In this document: positions 18,421 to 26,382 of the stretch, piece after piece
Position numbering within the stretch: the stretch's first letter is position 1
How the letters are laid out: each line of letters opens with the position of its first letter
Assembly: GCF_902141855.1 (NCBI RefSeq)
Contig: NZ_CABFVH010000002.1
Coordinates: forward strand, 186,001-250,000
Length of the DNA stretch: 64,000 nucleotides
Direction of reading: 5' to 3'
DNA from: Methylobacterium dankookense
Lineage (GTDB): Bacteria > Pseudomonadota > Alphaproteobacteria > Rhizobiales > Beijerinckiaceae
The notes under the pieces: model-generated
Database searches by the model: none
What the model was told of the DNA's origin: nothing
What the model saw: only the letters and a program-made list of their open reading frames with translations
Translations under genes and position numbers: made by a program

Positions 18421-19404
18421 TCAACGGACGGACTTGATCTGCCGAATGGTCTCGGCGCCGAAGGTCTTGCTGAACTCGGCCGTGGTGGCCTGGAGGCTAC
18501 GCTCGAAGGCGGCGCGGTCGACGGAGGCGACCACGCTCATCCCCGCCTTGCGCAGGGCCTCGACGCCCTCGGTCTCGGCGCGGCCGGCGACCTCACGGGA
18601 GACCTGGCCCGCGGCCTTCGCCGCCTCCACGAAGGCCTTCTGCTCGGCGGGGCCGAGCGCCTCCCAGGCGGATTTCGACATGATCATCGCGGCCCAGGAA
18701 TAGACGTGGCCGCTGAGGGTCAGATGCGTCTGGACCTTCTCGAAATGCGAGGCCGTGATCACCGCGATCGGGTTCTCCTGGCCGTCGAACCGGCCCGATT
18801 GCAGGGCGCCGTAGAGGGCCGGGAAGGCGAGCGGCTCGGCCTTGACGCCGAAGGCGCGGAAGCCCGCCAGCATGATGTCGGACTGGGGCACCCGCATCGA
18901 GAGGCCCTTGAGGTCTTCCGGCCCGGTGACGGCGCGCTTCCCGTTGGTGATGTGGCGCATGCCGTTCTCGCCCCAGGCGAGCGCGACGAGCCCCTTCTGC
19001 TGGAACTTCCTCAGGTAGTCCTGGCCGATCGGGCCGTCGAAGACCGCGTGCGCGTGGCGCGCGTCGCGGAACAGGAACGGGATGTCGAACACCCCGAACT
19101 CCGGGATGATGCCGGAGAACGGCGCGCTCGTGATGAAGGCGATGTCGAGATGGCCCTGGCGGAGCTCCTCGGCCGTCTCGACCTCGCCGCCCACCGTGCC
19201 GTTCGGATAGAGCTCGATCCGGAAGCCGCCGCCGGTGCGCTTGGCGACCTCGCTGGCGAACCGCTCCGCCCCCGCCCCGAGCTGCGAGCTCTGCGAGAAC
19301 AGGTAGCCAAGCCGCAGGACCCGTTCCTGTGCCTCGGCCTGGGGTGCCGCAAGGATCGAGCAGAGCCCGATTATGGCGGCAGCAACTCTCAAGCGTCCGG
19401 ACAC
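18421..19404 (-). CDS. TRAP-type C4-dicarboxylate/sugar-acid binding protein (DctP), solitary
   Basis: 327 residues with a cleavable signal ([20 protein letters not shown]). The mature protein has DctP signatures: [39 protein letters not shown] with the conserved ligand-binding Arg, and [22 protein letters not shown] systems need DctQ and DctM membrane partners, but none is encoded nearby; instead a chemoreceptor gene follows after 20 bp. This context suggests the protein feeds ligand information to the receptor rather than, or as well as, to a transporter elsewhere. The ligand is probably an organic acid, but this is not decided by sequence. Confidence 0.9.
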   Translation of the reverse strand: MSGRLRVAAAIIGLCSILAAPQAEAQERVLRLGYLFSQSSQLGAGAERFASEVAKRTGGGFRIELYPNGTVGGEVETAEELRQGHLDIAFITSAPFSGIIPEFGVFDIPFLFRDARHAHAVFDGPIGQDYLRKFQQKGLVALAWGENGMRHITNGKRAVTGPEDLKGLSMRVPQSDIMLAGFRAFGVKAEPLAFPALYGALQSGRFDGQENPIAVITASHFEKVQTHLTLSGHVYSWAAMIMSKSAWEALGPAEQKAFVEAAKAAGQVSREVAGRAETEGVEALRKAGMSVVASVDRAAFERSLQATTAEFSKTFGAETIRQIKSVR

Positions 19405-19924
19405 CGTGCGATCCTCTGTGTGTTTCGCATTTTGAATGCCAGACGTTGATTAAGGGAGCGTTGTCGTTCGGAGCTTGGGCCGGCCAATAGCGGGCGAGGT
19501 CGCCGCGCTGCTTGCAGGATGTCCGCCCCATCTGGATGTGATCCAGTAAATGGTCGGATCGGGCTGCGTAATGCGGTGCATGTTGCGGAAGCATTCGCAC
19601 AAATTCAAAACGACCGAGCGGGTGCGTTCTCGATCACGGGGCCGTGAAATCAGTAGAGAGGCCCGCCCCATGCGGATGCCGGTCCGCCCGCCCTGGATTC
19701 GGCCCGTCGTCCAGCCGCATCACAGACAGCCCGCGCAAGAAGCCGCGCTCATTGTGTACGAACACGAATCCGTGATCTCGCACGAATAGGTCCAGCGCGG
19801 TTCAGTTGTGCGCAAATCGACTTCGCGTCGCTTGAAGAAAAAGTGCGGAACGGAAGCGAGCGGGATGGCGTTCTTGCCGCAGCTTGTGTCGCACCCATCG
19901 CGACGCCATCAGAGGAGATCATTC
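19405..19924. promoter_or_regulatory. Divergent regulatory region between dctP and a stress-type gene
   Basis: 520 bp, less GC-rich than its surroundings. It holds the dctP promoter on the left and the 81-residue exported protein promoter on the right. Near 19550-19789 a short open frame exists but shows no coding signature. A region around 19840-19875 carries an EcfG promoter (listed separately). No repeat or RNA gene was recognised. Confidence 0.5.
19847..19872 (+). promoter_or_regulatory. EcfG-type general stress response promoter
   Basis: GGAAC at 19847-19851 and CGTT at 19869-19872 are separated by exactly 17 nt, the alphaproteobacterial EcfG (general stress sigma factor) consensus GGAAC-N16/17-CGTT. 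Transcription would start about 10 nt later, leaving a leader of some 45 nt with AGAGGAG as ribosome-binding site before the ATG at 19925. Match is exact; function is inferred from the consensus. Confidence 0.7.
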
Positions 19925-20170
19925 ATGCGCATGCTGTTCATCGCCGGCGCCGCTCTCGTGGGCCTCGCCGGACTGTCGACCGCTTCGAGTGCCGAGGAAA
20001 CGACCGTGGTCCGCCGCGACAGCGGCCCGAGCGTCGCCGTCGAGCGCCGCGAGGGCGTCGTCGAGCATCGCGACATCACCACCGGCACCGTCGATTGCGG
20101 CTCGAAAACCGTCCACAAGGAGGACGGCATGGGCAATTCGAAGACCGTCCACAAGGAAGGCTGCAACTGA
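19925..20170 (+). CDS. Small exported protein with internal repeat
   Basis: 81 residues. A signal peptide (RMLFIAGAALVGLAGLSTAS, cleavage before or after AEE) is followed by a charged mature domain of about 55 residues. The C-terminus carries a duplicated segment: KTVHKEDGMGNS then KTVHKEGC, and two cysteines (VDCGSK and EGCN) that could form a disulfide. The ribosome-binding site AGAGGAG is ideal. An EcfG promoter lies 50 bp upstream, so expression under general stress is predicted. Not assigned to a family of known function. Confidence 0.8.
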   Translation: MRMLFIAGAALVGLAGLSTASSAEETTVVRRDSGPSVAVERREGVVEHRDITTGTVDCGSKTVHKEDGMGNSKTVHKEGCN

Positions 20171-20308
20171 GCGGCCTCCCCCGGAGCAGCGCCTGGCCGC
20201 GACTTGGACGCCGGCGCAGGCGCGAACCCTCGCCCTAACACGCCCTCGATCGCCGAGCCGGAATCCGGCCCGGCCCGTGGGCCCGCTCTGAAGAGGAGCC
20301 GATCCATC

Positions 20309-20725
20309 ATGACGAACAAGCTTCTTCTCACCCTGGCCACCGCCGCCGCCCTCGCCCTGCCCGCCGCCGCCCAGGCGCAAGGGACCCTGCGCGGCGCGGC
20401 CGAAGGTGCCGAGGTTGGTGCGGACGCGGCCGGTCCGATCGGCGGGATCGTCGGCGGCGCGGTGGGTGCGGCCACGGGCACTGTCGGGGGCATCCTCGGT
20501 ATCGACGACCGCCCGCGCTTCCGCACCTATGTGCGCGAGCGCAACGTCAACTCCTATCGCTGGGGCGGCCCGGTCCGCGTCGGCACCGTGCTGCCGGATG
20601 ACGGCGTAACCTATTACGATGTGCCGACCGAGTATCGCGTACGGCCCGGCTACCGCTACACCATCGTGAACGAGCAGCCGGTCCTCGTCGATCGTGGGCA
20701 CCGCATCGTCGAGATCGTCGATTAG
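20309..20725 (+). CDS. DUF1236-type exported protein
   Basis: 138 residues. Signal peptide TNKLLLTLATAAALALPAAA, then a Gly/Ala-rich section (GGIVGGAVGAATGTVGGILG) and a C-terminal domain YRVRPGYRYTIVNEQPVLVD ending in RIVEIVD, the DUF1236 signature common in Methylobacterium and Bradyrhizobium. AAGAGGAG precedes the ATG. Cellular role is unknown; it is probably periplasmic or attached to the membrane. It follows the 81-residue exported protein by 138 bp and may share its stress regulation. A 9-bp-stem hairpin follows the stop. Confidence 0.85.
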   Translation: MTNKLLLTLATAAALALPAAAQAQGTLRGAAEGAEVGADAAGPIGGIVGGAVGAATGTVGGILGIDDRPRFRTYVRERNVNSYRWGGPVRVGTVLPDDGVTYYDVPTEYRVRPGYRYTIVNEQPVLVDRGHRIVEIVD

Positions 20726-20755
20726 ACCGGGGCGATACAGCGCCGTCCGACCCTG

Positions 20756-20788
20756 CGAGCCCGCCCGGCACCCGCCGCGGCGGGCTCG
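20756..20788 (+). terminator. Terminator-like hairpin after the DUF1236 gene
   Basis: CGAGCCCGC at 20756-20764 pairs with GCGGGCTCG at 20780-20788, a 9-bp stem with a 15-nt loop, 30 bp after the stop codon. No T tract is present, as usual in this GC-rich genome. Confidence 0.5.
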
Positions 20789-20903
20789 TCGCTGTCTGAT
20801 GTGTCGCCTGTTCGAACGACGCTTCTCCGGTGTTCCACCTCAGGATGAGGTCGAGGTCTGGGGTGGGCGAGGCGCTGCGACCTGCGGAAGCAATCCGGGC
20901 TGC

Positions 20904-22079
20904 TTAGTCGCTCCGCTTCGCCAGCCCGGTCTCCACGAGGCGTGCCCAGAAGGCGGCGCCGATGGGGGCGGCTTCGTCGTTGAAGTCGTAATGCGGGTGG
21001 TGCAGCGCCGCGCTGTCGCCGTTGCCGATGAAGAGGTAGGCGCCCGGCCGGCGGCCGAGCATGTAGGAGAAATCCTCGGCCGCCATCATCGGGGCCACGG
21101 CGCGCTCGACCCGGTCCTCGCCGACGAGGCCCGCGGCGACGTCGGCCATGAAGCTGGCCGCGTCCGGGTCGTTCTCGGTAACCGGGTAGCTCGAGCCGAA
21201 ATCGACGGTGCCGACCGCCCCGAAGGAGCGGGCGACGCCCTCGACCAGGGCCGTGATCCGCTCCTTGATCGCCTCGCGCACCGGCTGCGACAGAGCCCGC
21301 ATGGTTCCGCGCATGGTGACCGTCTGGGGCAGCACGTTGAAGGCCTCGCCCGCATCGAGCGCGCAGACCGAGACCACCGCCGATTGCAGCGGGTCGAGGT
21401 TGCGCGACACGATCGATTGCAGGGCGATGATCACGTGGCTCGCCACCACGACGCTGTCCACCGCGTGATGCGGCAGGGCGGCGTGACCGCCGCGGCCCTC
21501 GATGGTGAGGGTGAAGCGATCGGTGGAGGCCATGATCGGGCCGGGGCGGATGGCGAACTGCCCGAGCGGCAGGCCCGGGATGTTGTGCATGCCGTAGACC
21601 GATTCGATGCCGAAGCGCTCCATCAGGCCGTCCTCGACCATCGCCTCGCCGCCGCCCCCGCCCTCCTCCGCGGGCTGGAAGATCAGCACGGCCTGCCCGT
21701 CGAAGCCGCGAGTCTCGGCGAGGTAGCGCGCGGCGCCGAGCAGCATCGCCGTGTGCCCGTCATGGCCGCAGGCGTGCATCGTTCCGGGCACGGTCGAGCG
21801 GTAGGCCAGGTCGCGCACCTCCTGGATCGGCAGCGCGTCCATGTCGGCGCGCAGGCCGATCGCCCGGTTCGAGCGGCCCCCCTTCCCCCGGATGACGCCG
21901 ACCACGCCGGTGCGGCCGATGCCGGTGACGACCTCGTCGCAGCCAAAGGCGACGAGCTTCTCCGCCACGAAGGCGGCCGTACGGTGCACGTCGTAGAGAA
22001 GCTCGGGATGGGCGTGCAGGTCGTGCCGCCACGCGACGATCTCGTCGGCGAAATCCTGGATCCGATCGATCACGGGCAT
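20904..22079 (-). CDS. M20 family amidohydrolase (hippurate/N-acyl amino acid hydrolase type)
   Basis: 391 residues, starting MPVIDRIQDFADEIVAWRHD. The M20D signature WRHDLHAHPELLYDVHRTA is at the N-terminus and metal ligands occur in GTMHACGHDGHTAMLLGAA (Cys/His) and FQPAEEGGGGGEAM (Glu). A dimerisation domain occupies about 185-295 (MASTDRFTLTIEGRGGHAAL). Family members cleave N-acyl amino acids or hippurate in the cytoplasm; the substrate here is not determinable. The start was set at the ATG because the open frame upstream has no homologous features. It is downstream of cueR on the same strand, with a 65-bp gap. Confidence 0.9.
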   Translation of the reverse strand: MPVIDRIQDFADEIVAWRHDLHAHPELLYDVHRTAAFVAEKLVAFGCDEVVTGIGRTGVVGVIRGKGGRSNRAIGLRADMDALPIQEVRDLAYRSTVPGTMHACGHDGHTAMLLGAARYLAETRGFDGQAVLIFQPAEEGGGGGEAMVEDGLMERFGIESVYGMHNIPGLPLGQFAIRPGPIMASTDRFTLTIEGRGGHAALPHHAVDSVVVASHVIIALQSIVSRNLDPLQSAVVSVCALDAGEAFNVLPQTVTMRGTMRALSQPVREAIKERITALVEGVARSFGAVGTVDFGSSYPVTENDPDAASFMADVAAGLVGEDRVERAVAPMMAAEDFSYMLGRRPGAYLFIGNGDSAALHHPHYDFNDEAAPIGAAFWARLVETGLAKRSD

Positions 22080-22144
22080 GGGTCCCTGCTGGGCTCGGCA
22101 GCTTGGCCGAAGGCGGACCAGCAAACGGGAGGCCAGTTCCCGCG

Positions 22145-22600
22145 TCAACGGGTGGGCAGGCCCGGCCGACGCCGTCTTCGGGGCGACGGGGCGGCGTCGC
22201 CGGCCGCGAGGTCGTCGAGGATCGGGCAATCGGGCCGCGAATCGCCGCAGCAGGAATCGGCCAGCCGCTCCAGGGTGCGGGCCATGCCCTCCAGCTCCGC
22301 GATGCGGCGGCGCAGGTCCGCGACCTGATCCTCGGCGATCGCCTTGACGCTGGCGCTCGGCCGCGCCCGGTCGTGCCAGAGCGCGAGAAGCTCGGCGATG
22401 GCCTCCACGCTGAAGCCGAGGTCGCGCGCCCGCCGGACGAAGCGCAGGGTGTGGAGATCGGCCTCGCCGTAATGTCGGTAGCCCGATTCGGAGCGCGTGG
22501 CCGGCGGCAGCAGGCCGGTCTCCTCGTACCAGCGGATCATCTTGGCCGAGACGCCGCTACGCCGCGCCGCCTCGCCGATGGTGACCGTCTCCGCGCTCAT
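22145..22600 (-). CDS. cueR: CueR, MerR-family copper-responsive activator
   Basis: 151 residues. A winged HTH starts TVTIGEAARRSGVSAKMIRW with the MerR motif YYE/WYEETGLLPP, followed by a dimerisation helix and a metal loop CCGDSRPDCPIL near residue 117 that supplies the Cys pair typical of CueR for Cu(I) or Ag(I). The tail after it is a short arginine-rich extension. Its ATG overlaps the copA stop by 4 nt (ATGA), so the regulator is co-transcribed behind the transporter it controls; the operator is upstream of copA. Confidence 0.93.
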   Translation of the reverse strand: MSAETVTIGEAARRSGVSAKMIRWYEETGLLPPATRSESGYRHYGEADLHTLRFVRRARDLGFSVEAIAELLALWHDRARPSASVKAIAEDQVADLRRRIAELEGMARTLERLADSCCGDSRPDCPILDDLAAGDAAPSPRRRRRPGLPTR

Positions 22601-25053
22601 GCGATGCCCTCAGACGCGGTCCCGGCCCGGCTCAGCCGCAGGGCGTTGCCCAGCACGAACAGGCTCGACAGGGCCATGGCGCCGGCCGCCAGGACCGGCG
22701 ACAGGCTCGGGCCGCCGAAGGCGGCGGGCAGGCCGGCCGCCACCGGGATCAGGGCGACGTTGTAGGCGAAGGCCCAGAACAGGTTCTGGCGGATGTTGCG
22801 CATGACCGCGCGCGACAGGTCCACCGCCGCGACGAGGGGGCCAAGCGAGCCCGCCATCAGCACGACGTCGGCGCTCTCCACCGCGATGTCGGTGCCCGTG
22901 CCGATGGCGAGGCCGACATCCGCCTCGGCGAGGGCGGGCGCGTCGTTGATGCCGTCGCCGACGAAGGCGACCGCGCCGTGGGTCGCGCGCAATGCCCGCA
23001 CCGCCTCGACCTTGCCCGCGGGCAGCACCTCCGCCGAGACCTCCGTGATGCCGAGCGAACGCGCGACGCCCTCAGCGGTGCGCCGGTCGTCGCCCGTCAC
23101 CATCGCCACGACGAGGCCGCGGGCGCGCAAAGCCGCGACGGCCTCCCGCGCCTCGGGCTTGATGGGGTCGGCGACGGCGAGCACGGCGGCATGGCGCCCG
23201 TCCAGGGCGACGTGGAGCGGGGTCCTGCCCTCCCCGGCGAGGCGGTCGGCCTCGGCAAGGAGGCCGGCATCGAGGGCGATGCCGAGCCGGTCGAGATGGC
23301 GGCGGGCGCCCCCGGCGCCGTCGCGGCGGGCGCCGCGGCCCGAGCCGCCGTGGCCGGCGGCCGCCTCGAAATTCACCAGAGCGGGCAGCGCCAGGCCGCG
23401 CTCCCGTGCCGCCGCGACGAGGGCGGCGGCGAGCGGGTGCTCGGAGCGGGTCTCGACGGTGGCCACGAGGGACAGGATCTCCGCCGCGTCGCGGTCGGGC
23501 GCCACGATGTCGGTGAGGCGCGGGCGCCCCTCGGTGAGCGTGCCGGTCTTGTCGAGGGCGATCGCACGGACCTCGCGCAGGCGCTGGAGGGCCGTACCGT
23601 CGCGGAACAGCACGCCGCCGCGCGCGGCGCGGCCCGTGCCGACCATGATCGAGGTCGGCGTGGCGAGGCCCATGGCGCAGGGGCAGGCGATGATGAGCAC
23701 GGCGATGGCGTTGACGAGGGCGTGGCCGAGCGCCGGCTCGGGCCCGAAGGCGAGCCAGGCGAGGAAGGTCGCGAGGCTGAGCGCCATCACCGCCGGCACG
23801 AACCAGCCAGTCACGCGGTCGAGCAGGGCCTGGATCGGCAGCTTGGCACCCTGCGCCGCCTCGACCATGCGGGCGTTCTGCGCGAGCACCGTGTCGGCGC
23901 CGACCGAGCCGACGCGGAGGTCGAAGCTGCCCTGCCCGTTCACCGTGCCGCCGACCGTGGCGGCGCCCGGCTCCTTGCGGACCGGCGCCGGCTCGCCCGT
24001 CACCATGCTCTCGTCCACGTAGCTCGCGCCCGCGATGACGGTCCCATCCGCGGCGACGCGCTCGCCGGGCCGGACGCGGACCACATCGCCGATGCGCAGC
24101 TCCGCGAGCGGCACCTCGGTCTCCGCGCCGTCCCGGATCACGCGGGCGATCTTCGGCGCGAGGTCCATCAGCCGGGCGATGGCCGCGCCGGTGCGGCCCT
24201 TGGCGCGGGCCTCCATGAGCCGCCCGAGCAGGATCAGAGTGACGATGAGGGTGCTCGCCTCGAAATAGAGATGGGCGCTGCCCGCGGGCAGGATGCCCGG
24301 CGCGAGCGTCGAGACCAGGGAGTAGAGATAGGCGGCGCCGGAGCCGAGGGCGACGAGGGCGTTCATGTCCGGATGACCGCGCAGCAGCCCCGGAACGCCG
24401 CGCGTGAAAAAGCGCCGGCCCGGCCCGGCCAGGACCAGGGTCGCCAGCACGGCCTGGATCGCGGCGTTGCCGGTCTCGCCGATCCATCCGGCCAGCGCAT
24501 GGTGGAAGCCCGGCACGAGATGGCCGCCCATGTCGAGGACGAGGATGGGCAGGGCGAGGACGGCCGCGGCGACGACCTCGCGGCCCAGGATCCGCGCCTC
24601 CTCCTCCCGCCGGTCGGCGGGCGCCGGCCCTTGCGCGGAGGCGACCGCGTAGCCCGCCTCCGCCACCGCCGCCTCCAGGCTCGCCCGGGGCACGATGCCA
24701 TCGAGATGGCGCACACTCGCGCGGCCCGTGGCGAGGTTCACGCTGGCCCCGCGCACGCCCGGCACGGCAGCGAGCGCCCGCTCGACGCGGCTGACGCAGG
24801 AGGCGCAGCTCATCCCCTCGACCGCGAGCACGGTCTCGGTCTCGGGCACGTCGTAGCCGGCCCCGGCGACGGCCTCCGCGGCCTCGGCCGGCGAGGCGCC
24901 CGGCCCGAGACTCAGGGAGGCGCGGCCGCTGGCGAGGTTGACGGAGACCGCGCTCGCGCCGGGCAGCGCCTTCAGGGCGCGCTCGACCCGGCCGACGCAG
25001 GAGGCGCAGGACAGGCCGTGAACGGGGAAGGTGACGGAGATGCCGGTGGTCAT
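22597..25053 (-). CDS. copA: Copper-exporting P1B-type ATPase
   Basis: 818 residues. Two heavy-metal-associated domains open the protein, each with a CASC metal site (HGLSCASCVGRVERAL and EGMSCASCVSRVERAL). The membrane metal site CPC is in IIACPCAMGLATPTS, the phosphorylation motif in DKTGTLTEG, TGEP in the actuator, and GDGINDAPAL in the hinge. SEHPLAAAL marks the ATP-binding His. However, the ATP-domain stretch after GHG (about 14 residues) lacks the usual VDG...VGN pattern and reads GSGRGARRDG instead. It pumps Cu(I) out of the cytoplasm. No ribosome-binding site lies before the ATG and the CueR promoter predicts a leaderless mRNA. Confidence 0.93.
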   Translation of the reverse strand: MTTGISVTFPVHGLSCASCVGRVERALKALPGASAVSVNLASGRASLSLGPGASPAEAAEAVAGAGYDVPETETVLAVEGMSCASCVSRVERALAAVPGVRGASVNLATGRASVRHLDGIVPRASLEAAVAEAGYAVASAQGPAPADRREEEARILGREVVAAAVLALPILVLDMGGHLVPGFHHALAGWIGETGNAAIQAVLATLVLAGPGRRFFTRGVPGLLRGHPDMNALVALGSGAAYLYSLVSTLAPGILPAGSAHLYFEASTLIVTLILLGRLMEARAKGRTGAAIARLMDLAPKIARVIRDGAETEVPLAELRIGDVVRVRPGERVAADGTVIAGASYVDESMVTGEPAPVRKEPGAATVGGTVNGQGSFDLRVGSVGADTVLAQNARMVEAAQGAKLPIQALLDRVTGWFVPAVMALSLATFLAWLAFGPEPALGHALVNAIAVLIIACPCAMGLATPTSIMVGTGRAARGGVLFRDGTALQRLREVRAIALDKTGTLTEGRPRLTDIVAPDRDAAEILSLVATVETRSEHPLAAALVAAARERGLALPALVNFEAAAGHGGSGRGARRDGAGGARRHLDRLGIALDAGLLAEADRLAGEGRTPLHVALDGRHAAVLAVADPIKPEAREAVAALRARGLVVAMVTGDDRRTAEGVARSLGITEVSAEVLPAGKVEAVRALRATHGAVAFVGDGINDAPALAEADVGLAIGTGTDIAVESADVVLMAGSLGPLVAAVDLSRAVMRNIRQNLFWAFAYNVALIPVAAGLPAAFGGPSLSPVLAAGAMALSSLFVLGNALRLSRAGTASEGIA

Positions 25054-25059
25054 ACACCG

Positions 25060-25090
25060 GATGTGGGGCTTCCCATCATGGGAAGGTCAA
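25060..25090 (-). promoter_or_regulatory. CueR operator/promoter of copA-cueR
   Basis: On the minus strand a TTGACC -35 box (25085-25090) overlaps a perfect 17-bp palindrome CTTCCCATgATGGGAAG (25069-25085), followed by a 19-nt spacer and a weak -10 (25060-25065). A long 19-nt spacer filled by a CTTCCC dyad is the hallmark of CueR/MerR-type promoters. The position places the start site almost exactly on the copA ATG. Confidence 0.85.
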
Positions 25091-25116
25091 GGGGTCGGCT
25101 TTCGAGGCGTCGCGCC

Positions 25117-26373
25117 TCAGGCCTTCACCTGCGGATGGCCCGCCGCCGGCCGCTCGGCCCGCTCGGGCAGCACCACGCGGACGCGGGTGCCCTCGCCGAG
25201 GGTGCTTTCGATGACGAGGCGTCCGCGATGGCGGTTCAGGCTGTGCTTCACGATGGCGAGGCCGAGGCCGGTGCCACCCTGCTGGCGGCTCGACGCGGTG
25301 TCGACCCGGTAGAAGCGCTCGGTCAGGCGGGGGATGTGCTCGGGCGCGATGCCCGGCCCGTCATCCTGCACGGTGAGCACGATCTCGCCGCCATGGCGCC
25401 CGTCCCGCCGGGCGAGCGCCACCGCGACGTTGGGGCCGCCATACTTCACGGCGTTCTCGACGAGGTTCTCGACCACGCGTTGCAACTCGTCGGCCTCGCC
25501 GAGCACGGGGTACGCGCCCTCCCCCGCGCAGGTGATGGCCACGCCCCGCTCGGCGGCGAGCGGCACCTGCGCGTCGACCATCTGGCGGGTCAGGGCCCCG
25601 AGATCGACGGTCCGGGTCGGCGGCATGTGCTCGCGCAGCTCGATCCGCGAGAGCGAGAGCAGGTCGTCGACGAGGCGCGTCATGCGCAGGGCCTGGGTGC
25701 GCATGATCGCGAGGAAGCGCTCGCGGGCGGGCGCGTCGTCGCGCGCCGGTCCCTGCAGGGTCTCGATGAAGCCGAGCAGCGAGGCGAGCGGCGTGCGCAG
25801 CTCGTGGCTGGCATTGGCCACGAAATCGACCCGCATCGCCTCGAGGCGCCGGGCCGAGGTGAGGTCGCGCAGGAACAGGACCACGCTGGAGCCGGAGCCG
25901 TCCGGCATGGCGATCGGCCCGATCTGCACCTCGAAGGCCCGCTCGGTGGGCACCCGCACGGCGTAGGAGACCTTGAGCGGCGCGCTGGTGCGCAGCACCT
26001 CCTCGATGCCGTCCAGCACGTCCGGCGCGCGCAGGGCGAAGGAGAGCGGGTGGCGCAGGCGCATGGCCGGCAGGAGTGCCCGCGCGGCCGGGTTCGCCTC
26101 GATCACCACAGCCCGGCGGTCGACCAGGATGACCGGATCGGGGACATGAGCGAGGAGCGCCTCGGCCACCCCGTAGCGGTCGGCGGTGCGCACGGGCTCC
26201 GGCGCCGCGGCGCTCCGCCGCAGCCCGCCCACGAACCCGCCGAGGGCGGTCGCGGTGATCGCCGCGAGGACGAGGGGCAGGTCGTCCATGTGGAGGCCGG
26301 CGGCGGCGAGCGTCAGGCCCGCACCGGCTGCGGCCCCCGTCCAGGCGGCCTTCGATGAGGGGTCGCGGGCCAT
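25117..26373 (-). CDS. phoR: PhoR-like sensor histidine kinase
   Basis: 418 residues. Hydrophobic N-terminus with two membrane segments (to about 50), a PAS-like domain (LLAHVPDPVILVDRRAVVIE), a HisKA dimerisation domain with the H-box FVANASHELRTPLASLLGF (near 195), and an HATPase_c domain (NLVENAVKYGG, DDGPGIAPEHIPRLTERFYR, GGTGLGLAIVKH). This layout matches PhoR, which senses phosphate limitation through the Pst transporter and phosphorylates PhoB. No pst or phoB genes are in the window downstream, so the symbol is tentative. The kinase begins 9 bp after the preceding membrane protein gene. Confidence 0.8.
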   Translation of the reverse strand: MARDPSSKAAWTGAAAGAGLTLAAAGLHMDDLPLVLAAITATALGGFVGGLRRSAAAPEPVRTADRYGVAEALLAHVPDPVILVDRRAVVIEANPAARALLPAMRLRHPLSFALRAPDVLDGIEEVLRTSAPLKVSYAVRVPTERAFEVQIGPIAMPDGSGSSVVLFLRDLTSARRLEAMRVDFVANASHELRTPLASLLGFIETLQGPARDDAPARERFLAIMRTQALRMTRLVDDLLSLSRIELREHMPPTRTVDLGALTRQMVDAQVPLAAERGVAITCAGEGAYPVLGEADELQRVVENLVENAVKYGGPNVAVALARRDGRHGGEIVLTVQDDGPGIAPEHIPRLTERFYRVDTASSRQQGGTGLGLAIVKHSLNRHRGRLVIESTLGEGTRVRVVLPERAERPAAGHPQVKA

Positions 26374-26382
26374 GCGCGCGGC

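Noticed and set aside
19550..19789. Short open frame of 79 codons upstream of the stress gene
   Set aside because: No ribosome-binding site, no composition or domain support; overlaps the regulatory region.
22978..26358. 1126-codon plus-strand open frame
   Set aside because: Antisense to copA and phoR, whose frames carry complete motifs; the antisense translation has no recognisable fold.
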